DNA from: Straminergon stramineum
Taxonomy: Eukaryota; Streptophyta; Bryopsida; Hypnales; Calliergonaceae
Length of the DNA stretch: 64,000 nucleotides
Direction of reading: 5' to 3'
Assembly: GCA_963920665.1 (NCBI GenBank)
Contig: OY987268.1
Coordinates: 15,750,501 to 15,814,500 of the forward strand
A program made the translations under genes and the position numbers. This document shows positions 14,154 through 27,900 of the stretch, piece after piece (within the stretch, counting starts at the first letter, position 1; each line of letters opens with the position of its first letter). The notes beneath the pieces were generated by a model that saw only the letters and a list, made by a program, of their open reading frames with translations, did not search any database and had not been told where the DNA came from.

Positions 14154-17100
14154 TTAGAGAACAATTGTTTTTTCACAATCAATAAGTAAATCGAGTATAA
14201 GAGCAGCACTTTCTTGGATGTTTGTTGGAGGAGTATTGTAATTTTCTAGTTCAGATACATTATTGTTATATTCACCACCATTCATTTGCATGCCACCTTT
14301 GAGTAGACTTGCAAGTCTTGGAGCAACTCCCACATCAACAATCTCACGCCAACATTGTGGATAACAAGATACAATATTACCTAAAGCAGCCATAGCTGCT
14401 AATGACCTTCCAGTAAGTGATCCTACTTCAACTAAATTTTTATTTGAAGTTGTAGTATTCCTATTGGAACCAATGCATTCTGAATTGAGTTTGAAATCAG
14501 TATTAGAAGTGCTTGTTATACTTATTGAAAAATTTATTTCATTCCTCACAGATTTATAAGTTGAAGGTAGTAAATCTTGTGATTTTAAATTTCTCATTTT
14601 ATCACAATTTGGAATAATAGGATCTAATAACTTCACAAGGTGACCAATTGCACCAACTTCGACGGCAACTTTAGCATTTGTTCTACAATGTAAAATAATA
14701 GTGGCTAAGGAAGCTGCTGCAGCTTCTTGAACAAGGGCTATACATCTTAAATCATCTTCATTTTTTTCTTGTATTAATGATTTTTTACAATAATTTCCAT
14801 CTCCAACTAAAATGTCCACTAAGCACTTTACTGCTCCTTCTTCCGCCATGCGTAACTTAGTTTCTTCACTATTAAGCCCTAAAACCCCTAGTAATTGAGC
14901 CATTGCTGCAAGTCCTATTATTTCATGAACAATATCCAAATATTAAATATTGATTTGTTGTGGAACTTTTATTTTCAAAAACTAAATTGTGATGTTATGA
15001 TTTTTTGTAAACTTGAAAGTTTATTTTTTACCAGTAAGTGAAAATTGGAATGTTCCACCTTCACTTTGAAGAACTTGAACAAGGGAAGAAATGCCACCAA
15101 CTCGAACAATTTCATCTCGAGCATTGTGACTCCCTGCTAGTGTAAGTAAAGCTACAACTGCCATCTACATCAAGTATAATTAAACAAAATATATTTCAAA
15201 TCCAAATGAAGCAAAATTGACAAGATTAATGGATAAATATTTTTGCAAGATAACATGTATCAAACTATTCTTAGGAAGACATTCAATTCAAAAATAACAT
15301 CATATAGAAAATGTTGCTTTTTATGACTTGTTAACAAATAAATCTAAAACTTGTATAGTAACTATTGTTTTTTAACTTAAATATTTCACCTCACTCCAAT
15401 TTGCGCTCAATTGTCTTTTGCATTCCACAGTAGAAGTCAACATTTTTACCAAATGAGAAATGCCACCACTTTCTACAATTTTTTCTATAGTCTCAAAGTT
15501 CTTATCTGCAAGCATAATTAGACCCATTATAGCAAATTCTTGTGTTGCATGAAGATAAGATGGTACACTACTTTCAACTCCTCTATATTTTGACATTGAT
15601 TGCATATATTTCCATGATTCTTGAATTGTACTATTGTATGTGTTGGAAAGACATCCCTGTTGAATAAATTTTGTATTAATATAAGAATTTCTTATTAAAA
15701 ATAAATTAAATTTATATTTTGACCAAAACTAGTTTTTTTCATAAAAATCGTTGAACTCACTTTTAACACTCCAACCAAGATTGGTGCTGCACCCGCAGTG
15801 GTTAGAAGTTGTTTTCCAACATCTCCAGATAATGCAATGTAAACTATAATGGCTGTTATGTGCTCACAAAGTAGAATAGAAGGCATCAATTTATCTAGGA
15901 AGTTATCTTTTGAATTTGGACTATGGACCAAAGAATCCTTCTGATGGCTAGTGTTATGATCATTTGAAGTAAGGAGTTGCAATAATAATGAAATATGTTC
16001 ATTAGAAAGGACATTCAATTTTTTTTTGCGGGCTCCAATAGTTGCTAATGAAGCTGCAGCAGATACTTTAATAGCCATAGTTGGTCCTTCTTCTAGAATT
16101 CTATTGCCAAAAAAGAATCTAAATGAGTTTGAATATTTTGATATATATTTTGGAATAATGGTATTTTATTTTAAATTATTAAATTTCTATAAAAAAAAAA
16201 TTTAATATGATTAAAAGATATTGAAAATGCAATGAAAAAAATATAAAACATAATTTGTACATCATAAGTTGTTGAATTATGGGTCCTTCATCTACAATAT
16301 ATATACTCAATTTGTCACTTGCCATTACGCATGCAAATGCTGCTATTACACTTTCTCGTGCAAAAGTAGGACATTTGATCAACATTGTCAAAAGAGCTTG
16401 TACACCATTCTGTCGAGCACAATCATTTAATTGTGAGTTTTTTGAAGAATCTTCTTGAGACAATTCACTTCTAGGCTCGAATACCTTCAACACATTTACT
16501 TCTAACTTTTGTCTAAATCCTACCAATACTTCAAGAGCTGCTGCCTTTGCAGATTTAGAACTACTTTTAGAGAGATATAAAAGAATTGTAATCATTTCAA
16601 TAGCAATCGTCCCATCAACCACAATTTCAGTTGATCTTTGTTCCCTACAAGTCAAATATTCTCTTTTGCATTTTTGCTCTTTAGATTCAAAGTAGGTATT
16701 CAAAGCATGTATTCCTCCAACACTTGCTTCTATTTCATTGAAATCATCACTTTCTAACATTTGAATAAGAATAGGTAACGCATCTCGTAGTCCCATTCCT
16801 GTATTTTGTCTATCCTGTATGTTTCCTATACTAAGTACTGCAACAATTGCACCTGCTTGTATCCGAGCTTTTAGATTTTCTACACTTGATGCGTCTTCAA
16901 CAAGTGTTGTAGACCACTGAGCCATATTTACCATAGATTTAATTCCTCCAGCTTTAAGCACATGACTTCTATTTATATGATGGTATGATACAAGTTTTGC
17001 AATTGTAGCTGCAGCAGACTCTCTTATTATAGGATATGGTGAAGAATCCACCATTGCAAGAAGTAGAGGAATTGCACCTAAAGAAAGGGATTCATTGTTT

Positions 17101-20021
17101 TAAGGAATGAATTAAAAAAAATCTTACTTGGAATATTCTTTTTACAACTAAAAATATAGTTATAAGCAATATTTTATGCCTATTTTTTAATTTACAATTG
17201 AATAAAATCATACCAGCATCAGATATAGCTGTTTTGACTTTAAAGCCTCCTTGAGATGCAAGCAACATCAACGCTAATGCAGCAAATTCTTGTGCACTTG
17301 GATTTGATGAAGAAAGTGCATTTACCAAGGCTACAATTCCACCAGCAACAAGTTGCTTATCTACCACTAAACATTGCCTAGTTTGTTGATCTCTCATTGC
17401 ATTTGTTGCTCCATATCCTTCAGTAGATGGGAAAAAACTACTTTTGGGGAGCAAAATCTCATTCTTTTTATTTCTCAAAAATTGATCCATATTTTTTTGG
17501 TTTACATCAAGGTACCTTAGTTTCATAGAATCAATTGTAGGTTGATTACAATTTTGCACATGTAATTCATTTAATATATTGTTTTTCCTAGGTAATACAT
17601 TTGAACTTTGGTTAATGGGATCAGAAACAGTCATTTTCATTCTTTTACTTATTGGAAAATTTGAATGCAAAGGATTTCTTACATTTTCAATAATTGCATC
17701 AACTTGCATTGATGGTTGGCCTACTAAAGGAGGAGCAAGAGATGATGTTAATCCTGAAGTAGATATAATTTGAAATTTAGGCAAAACCAAATCATTTTCT
17801 AAGAACTTTTTTTTCCACATATTTGAGTCTTTACAACTTTTCAAGTTTTCTCCAACACACATATTTGAATTTTGTAATTCACCCCTAGTAGTCTTCAATG
17901 CTAAATCAACCAATGTTTCTTTCTTTTGTATAAATGTTCCACTTTTGTCATCCATTGACTTACATATGTCATCAATATCCATATTGTCTACATGTTTATT
18001 TATGTTAATTGAAGGTTGATTGGACCCTTCAACAATATGAATACAATTGTTATTATTGTCCAATTTTTCTTGAGATTGACTTATTGTTGGAGATGTATAT
18101 GTTTTTAAATTATTAATAGCTGCATTTGCAGCTTCTTTTTCACTCAAGGTTCCATTTTCTAGTAGTTGCATAAAACATTCAAGTCCTCTTTCTTGTAAAA
18201 TCTTTGTTTTATTCCAATCATGTAACGCCAAATTTCCAAGAGCTTCAGCAGCAGTTTCTTTTGCTTTTGAAGAACCATTCTTAAGTAGTCTCAACAATGG
18301 AGCAATGGCTCCAGCTTCTTGTCCCAATATAACTCTATTTTTACTAACATTTTGTCCTATTGCTAATTTTGCAATTACATTTGCAGCAACAACTCTAGGA
18401 TATTATGTAAAGTTAAACATCTTTATTTTAGAAATAATATTTAAATTAAAATATAATATAAATATATAGTAAATCAAATAAATAATAGATATATTGTGAT
18501 ATATGTTGATAAAATTCTATTGTAATTTATAAGCAATGTCCGTTGTAGGAATAGGAATATCTTGGAATAAATATTTTTGTAATTCATACTTGATTTTTTC
18601 TAAGACTTTTCTCAATGATAATCAAATGATTAAAATATTGATTTATTTTTTAAAAATCAAATTGAGTTATACCACAATAATGGTATCACCGAGAGAATGA
18701 TAATTAAACTATTATTAATACCTTCCAAAACTTGTTCCTTCATCAACCATTTGAATCAAAATTGGAATTGCTTGTGAAGTAATAATTTCTTGTTTATTTT
18801 TTTCACTTTTAGAAAGGCATGAAAGAGCTCCAACACCAGCATCTCGTGCTAGAATAAAAAATGGAGCCATTTCTTGACTATTATAGTTAAAAGTAACTAT
18901 AGGATTGCAATTGTTATCATTAAATCTACAATGCAAATTATGTAAAAATTTGATTTAGTATCATCAGATCTTCTTCAAAAAATTAACTCCATCATTTGTT
19001 TTAATCAACGCAAAAATTACGTCAATTGAAAAACTTTGTTTTTATATTGATAATTCAAATATGCATTGATTATGTAGTGAATTATTGAAATCAAGCATAT
19101 TCTCAATCATTTTTATACAAATAAAACCTATAAGTACATAATAAATTATTGAAACTCTATTTACATTAGACAATATTCTTCATAGTTAATTTAAATTTAG
19201 TGATTTTTATATTCAAGCAATTAAATATCTTACTGAATAAGCTCACAAAGCAATGGAATGGCTCCGGTAGCCCCAATAGCATCCTTATTATAATCATTGT
19301 TGACTGATAAACTAGTAAGAGCAAGTGCAGCTTCAGCTCTAACAGTAATTGTTGCCTTTGCTCGCAATTCTGTAGGCCAATGTGTTTCTTCTGCTGTATA
19401 TTTGAGAAGATTGACTAAAGGACCAATACCTCCAAGTTCCATAAATATTGATTGAAGAATGTGGTGTAATGTTGCTAGAGATCTTATACTAATAGCAGCT
19501 TCCATTTTACAACGACTACCTCCCATTTGTAATGCATAAATTAATTCTTGAACATCTTGTGGTGTATGTTTTTCTTTGTCATTGCCTTCAAATAATTCAC
19601 TAAAGTTTGATGTATTAAAAGGCAATTTTGTTGTGTCATTTTCAATTAATGAATGTAAAGCATTTGAACTTGAATAAAATTCATTAATTGGAGCATTATA
19701 ATAAGGTGGTATGATGCAATTCATTTGATTATTGTCTTTACAATAATTTTTTTGTAAAGTGTTCAAAGATGTGTTTATATAATGTGGTTTTTTCAAATAA
19801 TCTCTAAATACATTTTCCTCTTTTCTATTTGTATAACTTTTGTTGAGACCACTACTACACATTTCAAATCCGTGATTTTTATTTACAGAAAACCCTTCAT
19901 TGATTCTAGTATTGATTCCTTCTAAAGGTAAGGAATGAAGTTGTTGAAGAACATTAAAAGATTGTGTAAATTGATTAAGCGAGTGCTTATATGTTCTTGA
20001 ATCTTCTTCTAAAATTGTCAT
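14154..20021 (-). CDS. Large armadillo-repeat protein, 1493 residues (8 exons)
   Basis: Exons on the minus strand: 20021-19234, 18925-18722, 18394-17214, 17077-16261, 16100-15761, 15656-15390, 15164-15032, 14905-14154; phases agree across all seven junctions and every donor is GT. Residues 1-150 are low-complexity and Asn/Ser-rich. Armadillo-type helical repeats begin near 165 (EAAISIRSLATLHH) and recur to the C-terminus (GAIPLLCELIQ, DAGVGALSCL, VVAANVIAKLAIG, GAIAPLLRLLKNGS, AAEALGNLALHDW, AAATIAKLVSY, SAAASLATIG). An unstructured insert spans roughly residues 400-650. Armadillo solenoids are protein-binding scaffolds; no enzymatic motif is present and I do not recognise the orthologue. The gene is head-to-head with the PDE/cyclase gene and has the same A/T-rich codon use. 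An AG lies two bases before the ATG, so an upstream exon is possible. Confidence 0.82.
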
Positions 20022-21900
20022 TTCTAAAATTACATTATTTACGAATGTATGTATATGTATTCACCTTATCTCTCCTTAAGTAGAATTGATTAAAATGTGT
20101 ATCTTTAATAATCATATAATGATATTATCAAAAGACCTAAATCTACAATAAAAATACTCAAATACATTTAGAACATGAGAATTTGTATTTATTACATATG
20201 TTTTAAAAATATTTTAATTTTAATTGTAAATTTTGAATTTATTCCAGTCAACTAGAACAAACAATATGCATTGTATAAATATTCATAAAAATAAAGATGA
20301 TTTAATTCATATATTAGTTTAATTTTCAAATCAAATGATCAAATGAATTTCATATCTTTCTAGAAATATCATAAATTTTAGACGCATTTAATGATTTTTA
20401 ATACACACAGTTTTGATGATTTTGAAGTCTTTGTTTACATTTGAATTTGAATTTCTATTGTAAGCAAAATGATGTATCAAAGGTCAACATAAGAAATAGG
20501 ATCAAATGTATAGCATTTTAGGTATCCTCTACTTCAACCATTGATTAATCATTCATAGAATCTCATCATGTTGTTTTAGATAAATTCTCCTTTTTCAATT
20601 TGTAAGAACATTGAAGATAATCCAAAAAAATGAATGCAATTTGTCAAAAGCATTACCATCTTGGTATTGTAGTCTAAAAATAGGTTTAATCCATGTTTGA
20701 AAGTAATTATGAACAACATATAAAAAGTAATTTTGATTATGAATGTTGTCAAGAAAAAAAAAAATTTGGCGAAATCATTTTCAAAGCTAAATTCAAAATG
20801 GAATGCTAATAATATGTAGTTTGGATTGATTTTCCTTCTACACTATAAAATTACAATTTCTATATCACAATTTCAATAGACTTTATTTTATAACTATCAA
20901 AATATACGTTAGGGGGGTAGGTTCAAAATTTATATTGATAATGCAATCACCTTAAAGAACAAGGCCCTTCAAATGTCTCCACATCATATGACTTCGTCGA
21001 CATAAACGGTGAAAATTTTGTTTATTAGTGCTTCAATTTTGAATGCAATTTCAAGTTGAAACCATGAAGCATGCCAATTTTTTTTGTTGGAATAATTGTG
21101 TGCAAACTTTCCAAATGAGCTTGCAAATCATTAGTTAAGTTTATAGAAATTGTAGATAAATTGGGCAAGCATGAAGTTTAAAATGAAATTTTGTATGCTT
21201 ATCATTGACTTGTTGTTGATTGGAGATAAGATTCTTGTGTGTTGCTATAAGCTCAAATAGCTTTTCAATTTTTTTTGAAGGAGGCATATTTAAATTTGTT
21301 GGATTAGTAGACTTTTGAAAATTTTTACTTATATTGTATAAACAAGAGAGTTTTAGGAGGAAGTCTCAATGTTGCATCACTATTTTGCAACCAATGTTTG
21401 TACAACAACTTAGGAAATATAGTTATTCTAATTTGCACTAGTATTATTACATTGTTGTCGCTTGGAATGCCTCTTTGCAAGCTCTTTCATTGAATTTTCT
21501 ATTTTCTATATCTTTTCGTGTCTCAAAAGTCATTTCCATATTACACAATTGGCAAGATGCTTGATGAAATTTTAAAAATAGTAGTGATAGTAGTACCAAT
21601 TAATTGTAGACAAACATGTATTCGTAGATGCGGGAATATCGTATTTGGATGTGATTTTTTTTTGAAAGCCAATCATACATGACCCTGCAAACAATAGATT
21701 TGGTAGTTCATACACAAAAATTTCATTGTCTACTCCTTGAATTTGAAATGAACTTTTGGATCTTGCAATTGTAAAATTTTGTCAAAAATATTCCTCTATG
21801 ATAATACAAATATGTTGTAAAGTTTGGTTGGTAAATGGTGACAAGATGCTAAGTAGGATATGTAGTTCAAATGTTAATTCTCACAAAGTAAGAGAATTTG
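20022..21900. promoter_or_regulatory. Shared divergent upstream region of the armadillo and PDE/cyclase genes
   Basis: About 1.9 kb separates the two oppositely transcribed genes, and the promoters of both must lie here or in upstream exons. The sequence is very A/T-rich and I could identify no specific element. A short frame at 21798-21887 ends in a good donor (AAA|GTAAGA) and could be an upstream exon of the cyclase gene, but it cannot be joined in phase by eye. Confidence 0.4.
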
Positions 21901-24900
21901 AAAGTCAAATGGATACACCTTTTTTTTGCATCTGTAACACTTGATGGTACTAATTTATGGAGGTTTGTTGATCATTCAAATGTTGACTATTTTACAAGCA
22001 TCATTGACAAACATTTAAAATTACCTCAAGATGTCCGAACCGGTACAAAATTGCACCACACCAATTATTATGTATGTTGTTTTGAGTGCCTTAAGATTAT
22101 TAAAAATAACTAACTATTGATGTGATGCCAGGAGAATCCAGTGCAAAAAAACTCTTTTCAAGTTCCAGAGGGAGAGCACAAATCTTTACAAGGCATTGAG
22201 TCATGGTCATTTGATATTTTCCAAGTGGAAGATGATCAACTACCTCAGGCCTTTACCAAAACTCCAAAACTCTACTAACAAATTCTCTATAATTAGGTCA
22301 AAATTTTAGTTTGATGATATAAATTTAGTACATCTATTTTTCTAAGTTGCAATCCATCAATCCATAATTAAATGTTTTGTTTGTTGACAAAAATTGGCCT
22401 GTAGATGGTTGAGAAGATTTTTCGAAGCCTATATATCTTTGAAAACTTTCCAATTGATATGAACAAATTTCGAGCATTTGTTCGTGCAGTGAGAAATTTT
22501 TGTCTCTCTTATTTCTTGTTGTTGCAATTCAAGTGTTTAAATTAAAGGCCTATTTTCACTTTACATTTCAATAGAATATGCTTTACTCAAATAAATAAAC
22601 AACTCATTTGAAAACATTATGTAGATGGTAGCTCGGTACCAACCGAATCCATACCATTGCTTTCGACATGCTTGTGATGTGCTTCATGCTGTGTAAGTTG
22701 CAGTCCAACTCAAAATATTTGATTAAATTTTGCACCCACTTTTACAAACTAGTAGGAATCCACATTGAGAAAACCTTTACAAAAGATGGTTTTCTATTAA
22801 ATCTATTTTACTTTCAAGCAATTTTGTAAGTCTGAGTGTTAGTTTTTAAGATAATGATGTTAAATCTTGTGTTATCTAAAATATAATTATGGTAATTTCA
22901 TACTAGGCTTAACCCAAAACCATCATCTAGAATGGTTTTATGAGTACATATTTCTACTAATGAGTCGATTAGATACAAGACACTTTAGCAAAAAAGGCCA
23001 CCAAAATTGTTATTTTTAGCACTATCCATAATTGTTCATGAAGATACACGAGATGATATCTTGCATCAAACAATGCATCTCTTAATCAACATTTTATTTT
23101 CAAACCATGTAGGTACTTGATGTTGACTCTTACAGAGGGTGCTCAAAGGTTGAACCAGTTGGAAATCTTTGCTATAATACTAGCAGCTGTGTGCCATGAT
23201 GTTGATCACCCGGGGCTCACAAATGCTTTCCTTGTTGCTGCTAGTGATCCCATTGCTTTGAGATACAATGATAAGGCTGTCTTGGAAAGTCATCATGCTG
23301 CTATTGCGTTCCTTACAATGCGGGTACATCACCCTAAAATTGATCTTTTCAACAAAAATTTATAACTTGTGGATGCAACTTCAAGATAAAATATTCTTAC
23401 TAGATTGTATATACGTGTTGTAGGGACATGACAATGTAAATATTATGTGTGCATTGGACGAACCTCATCAGAGGCATTTGAGGAGGCTTGTTCTTTCGTG
23501 TATTCTTGCAACAGATATGGGCTTACACGCCGAGATTGTCAGTCACTTTTCAGCAAGGTTAAATGATCCACGACCCTTCCAATTATCTGGTCCATACACT
23601 CCTCCCGGACCAACCATCCCCGAGGCTTCTGAATCAAATGATGGAGGTACAATGTTGTCATACAATCCAAGATTTTTAAGCTTGAATCATTGTACTATAA
23701 TCTCAAATATTGAAATATTACTAATCACTTAAAGTATAAACTTGAGATCACTAGTAGACATTCACTCTAAAAAAATCATTTCCAATGATGGTTTTGTGTT
23801 AAATGTACATTATCTTAAACAAAATTGTGTGTTCTTTTAAACACAGTTGTATTAAGTTGTGTTATTTCAAACACAAAACCATCAATTAGAATGTTTTTTC
23901 AGTGTAGATTTCTATTCATTTGGTGGATACTTTGTGTCATTTGATTTTTTATTATATCATATTACACAAAGAATTTGTCGATAGTAATAATAATTGTGTG
24001 TATACAATCTACACATTTAGATCCAAAAATCCAAAGGAGGGAAGAGGCTTCTCCAAGTTCAAGCCTTAGACCTCCTAGTGATTCGACCTCTAGCCAACCA
24101 CCACTGCAAAACAAGTCTCCATTACCAAAGTATATGTTGCCACCCTTAAGCAGTAGTAATGATGTCATATTGTACTTGCAAATGATTATCAAATGTGCAG
24201 ACCTTAGCAATGTTGTAAAACCATTTTTTTTATCAAAACGATGGTCTGCATTACTTTTGTTGGAGTGGTTTAGGCAAGGAGATATTGAAAGAGAACTTGG
24301 GATGCGTGTCTCCAAATTCATGGACCGGGATGAACCGACAACCCTTATGTATGTCTTCTTTACTTTATGATCTTTCAATTATGTAGTTTAAGATATGTTG
24401 ACTAGTTGTAACACATTATACTTTTTCTTTAAATAAGGTAGAGCCATCTATTACTAACTAGAATCCCATCAACAATCTATAGGATACTAGAAATTTGATA
24501 GAGGTTTGGAATGATTTCTAACCATCAATTCTTGGTTTCTAACTATGATTTCTTGGATTGCCATCAAGACATATCACCCTTAGGTTGTAGTCTCTAAATG
24601 AGTGGTCATGGAACACTCTAGATATATATTGGTTATGGATCTAAACCAACTTTTGGCTTCCAAAATTCTTAGTAATTTCAATTCCAAGAATAAAATTACC
24701 CAAAAAATTGCAATCTTCATGATTTCTATCTTTCTACATGGAAAAAATTTGCATTGCCTTAGATTGCACAAGATCATGAGCAAAATTGCTTAAATGATTG
24801 GGTACGGTGATCAATTAAGTGAACAATTATCTTAGTGATAAATTACTTTCAATCTTGTAAATCTTAATTGCATTTGCTCTGATATCACAACATCATGTCT

Positions 24901-27900
24901 TATTTTTTACTATTGATTGTGTATAGGGATATGACATGTGGATGCATTGACTTTGTAGCCAAACCTATGTTTGAAGCAACTGCTATTTTGCTTCCACATT
25001 TGCATGATGAAGCTCTTGCTAATCTCACATTGAATCGAAGTCTTTGGAATAGTTTTAGCACTGGAGGGCGACGAGTCTCTGAGGTAGAACATCTATATAC
25101 TCTTTTTCTATAAATATAAATATAAATTCAATGAGAAAAATTGGATCAATGTTAATTGCATATATCATTTTTAGAAATCAAACAATTTAGGGTCATTGAC
25201 TTATTACAAATCTATGAGTGGATACTATAATAATTAACAAAATTTAGCAAATTAATGAATCAAATATACTTTAATGTCAATATGAGGGAAATTGATATAT
25301 CTTTAAGGAAAAAATTCTAACATACAATTTGATTGTATGAAGAAGAAAGTAATTGAATCAATTCTATGTTTTTCAAATAGGTAGCAAGGAATATTCTTGG
25401 ACCATTTTTGCCCCCACCCGTGACTATTGATAGGATTGCAGAGAAATTTGGTGAGACTGCGGTAAAGTTGGATGGAAGAGATTTTTCTTCTCCAAGCTCT
25501 TTGCATTATGACATATACTTACTAGGAGAAAAAGCTTCACTTTCATCAACTCCATTGCAATTACTTCCAACAACTCTTGAACAATCTAGTCCGGCTATTA
25601 CAACATTGCCAATGGATGAACATCATTCTTCACTTCTAGCTCTTGATGTTAGTAGTGACAAAAATCTATCATTGAATAAAGCTTCACTTGCACATGATCG
25701 CGAACCTTCTATTTTAGGTGGAGCAGCTCCATTGAGTTTATTACGTGTCAACCGGAATACATCAGTTGATAGCTCTAGTGATAGTAATAACATTGTAATT
25801 CGAAGTTATGGCACAATCAGAAGGAATACTTTAGAAGATAGGCCTGGGAAATTAGAGCCATCTTTTGTATCGCTTAGAGGAACTGAGGCAAACATTGGTC
25901 GAAAAGTTAGTTTAGATATACATACCCTAGCAACAATTCAAGATTCTCTATGGGATCATCGTAAATTTTGGGACAATATAAGACAACACCCAACTGGAAG
26001 ACAATTTTTAGCAATGATGGAATCAAGGTTATGGATTTCTATCAACATTTTGGCTACATTTGTGGCCATGTTTGCAGATGATTTTGCAAAAGCAATCTTG
26101 CCGAAAGCAGTAAGCAGCTTATGAAATTCATAGTTAAGTTCACTATAAAAAAAAACATGTTTTTTAGAAGCATTCTTATGGACATCCACTTGTTTTCATG
26201 TTGACAGTAACATCAAATGTAACATGGATTGCAGGCAGATACTTACGTGGGTCATATCCTAAGTGTATGCTTGGTCATTTTCATCATTGAGCTTATATTG
26301 CTATCGATTCTTTCACAAGGATACTTTCTTGGCTTCATTTTTTGGTACATAGTGAAATGATTTTTTTTAAAGTTCATGCATTAGTTTGAGGTATTTTATG
26401 CAAATTATTTGAATTTAAAATAGGAGTATATTTTTCTATTCAAATAGTTTACCCTTATATTCAAATTATTCAAATTGTTTTCATTCTAGGCTTGATTTGA
26501 TTGGGAGCATTTCACTTTTGACACTCATTACAAGCGTATATACCCAAAATCTTGTAATAGCAAGGACTGGAAGAGCGGTCAAAACAATGACCCGATTGAG
26601 CAAGTCTATGCAAGCTACAACTCTGGCGAACATGTTTCCAATTGCATATTTTCTAAAGGTGGTCATTTAAACTAAAAATATGGTATCTTAGAAACTAGAT
26701 TAGAGTCTTTACATTTTTGCATTCAACTCTTTTTTTATGCATAATTTGTTCAATTCATTGTTTTTATCTAATTTGTTGAGTTTTCATGCATTTAGGTTTT
26801 CTGTCATAGAAACGAAGTAGTTGATGATGATGAAGATGAATACTTCCATGTAGCATCATCAACAAAACCAAGCCAAGTTTGGACAGAACTTTCTGAACTT
26901 ACAGTTCAAAAATTAATAATTGGTCTATTAGTAATGATAATATTGAATCCCTTTATGAGATTTGATATCAAAGACTTGGGGCCTGTGATGTCTCTAAATA
27001 CTCTTGATGACTTCCGTAGTTGTACATCACAATTTAATGCAAGTGTTGACAAAGTACAAAGCTTCAACATGCTACATGGCTATAATCTTGTATATTTGGG
27101 TATCAAAGGCATGTGTTGTAGAACTTCTTGTGGACTTGATAGCACAATCAATTATATGCAAATTATTCCAAACAAGGTTGTAGATGGTAAGAGAGCTGCA
27201 TTATTAGAATTCCGTGGAGGAGAACTTATGCATGAGATGAGTGATAGCAATCGAATCGAGGCCCTATATTCCATTCGCAATTTTTCACGAACAAAACATG
27301 CTTTAAATGTTAGTTGCATCTACAAGTATTGGCAATTATATAAACAATTGCTACAATGTAGTTACAACATCTTGCTAAGCTTCTTGCCATTCTTGAAAGA
27401 TTTAAGCTTGACTACTATTATTGTATCTTTGTTGTAACATTTGCAAAATACTATGCATATCGTTCAATAGAATATGCTCTAATATTCTCCATTTTACACT
27501 ATATAAATTGTACTCATAGTTGGTATTATCCATGTTGTGTTAGGATTGAAAACAGATGGCATTAACAATAACCTTATTATTTATTCTTGGAGCTTGGTCA
27601 TTTGTTTTGAGTAATGACTCTAATCGATTATTGATACAAGTAATCTACTTTGGGGAGGAGGGGGTATTCTTACATTGAATTATGTTTGATGTTGACAATG
27701 AAAATTACAAAAGTACCAAAAATTCTTGACTTAGTATCATCAACAAGTATTTAAGGCTAGATAATAATCATACTCTATACATGTTTACAATGTGAGTTTC
27801 CAAGAATGTTGGTTTAAAAGTGCATAGACAAATACCTTGTAATGACAGCCTATTGAACGGATGGTAGAAATTGTAAAAGAACTTTCAGATGACCCTGTCT

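Noticed and set aside
21798..21887. First coding exon of the PDE/cyclase (MIIQICCKVWLVN...)
   Set aside because: The donor is good, but no acceptor allows an in-phase join to the exon ending at 22071. It was kept only as a possibility in the findings.
23962..24378. 138-residue minus-strand frame over a phosphodiesterase exon
   Set aside because: The plus strand of the same segment carries the PDE metal-binding motif ADLSN and splices in phase with its neighbours.
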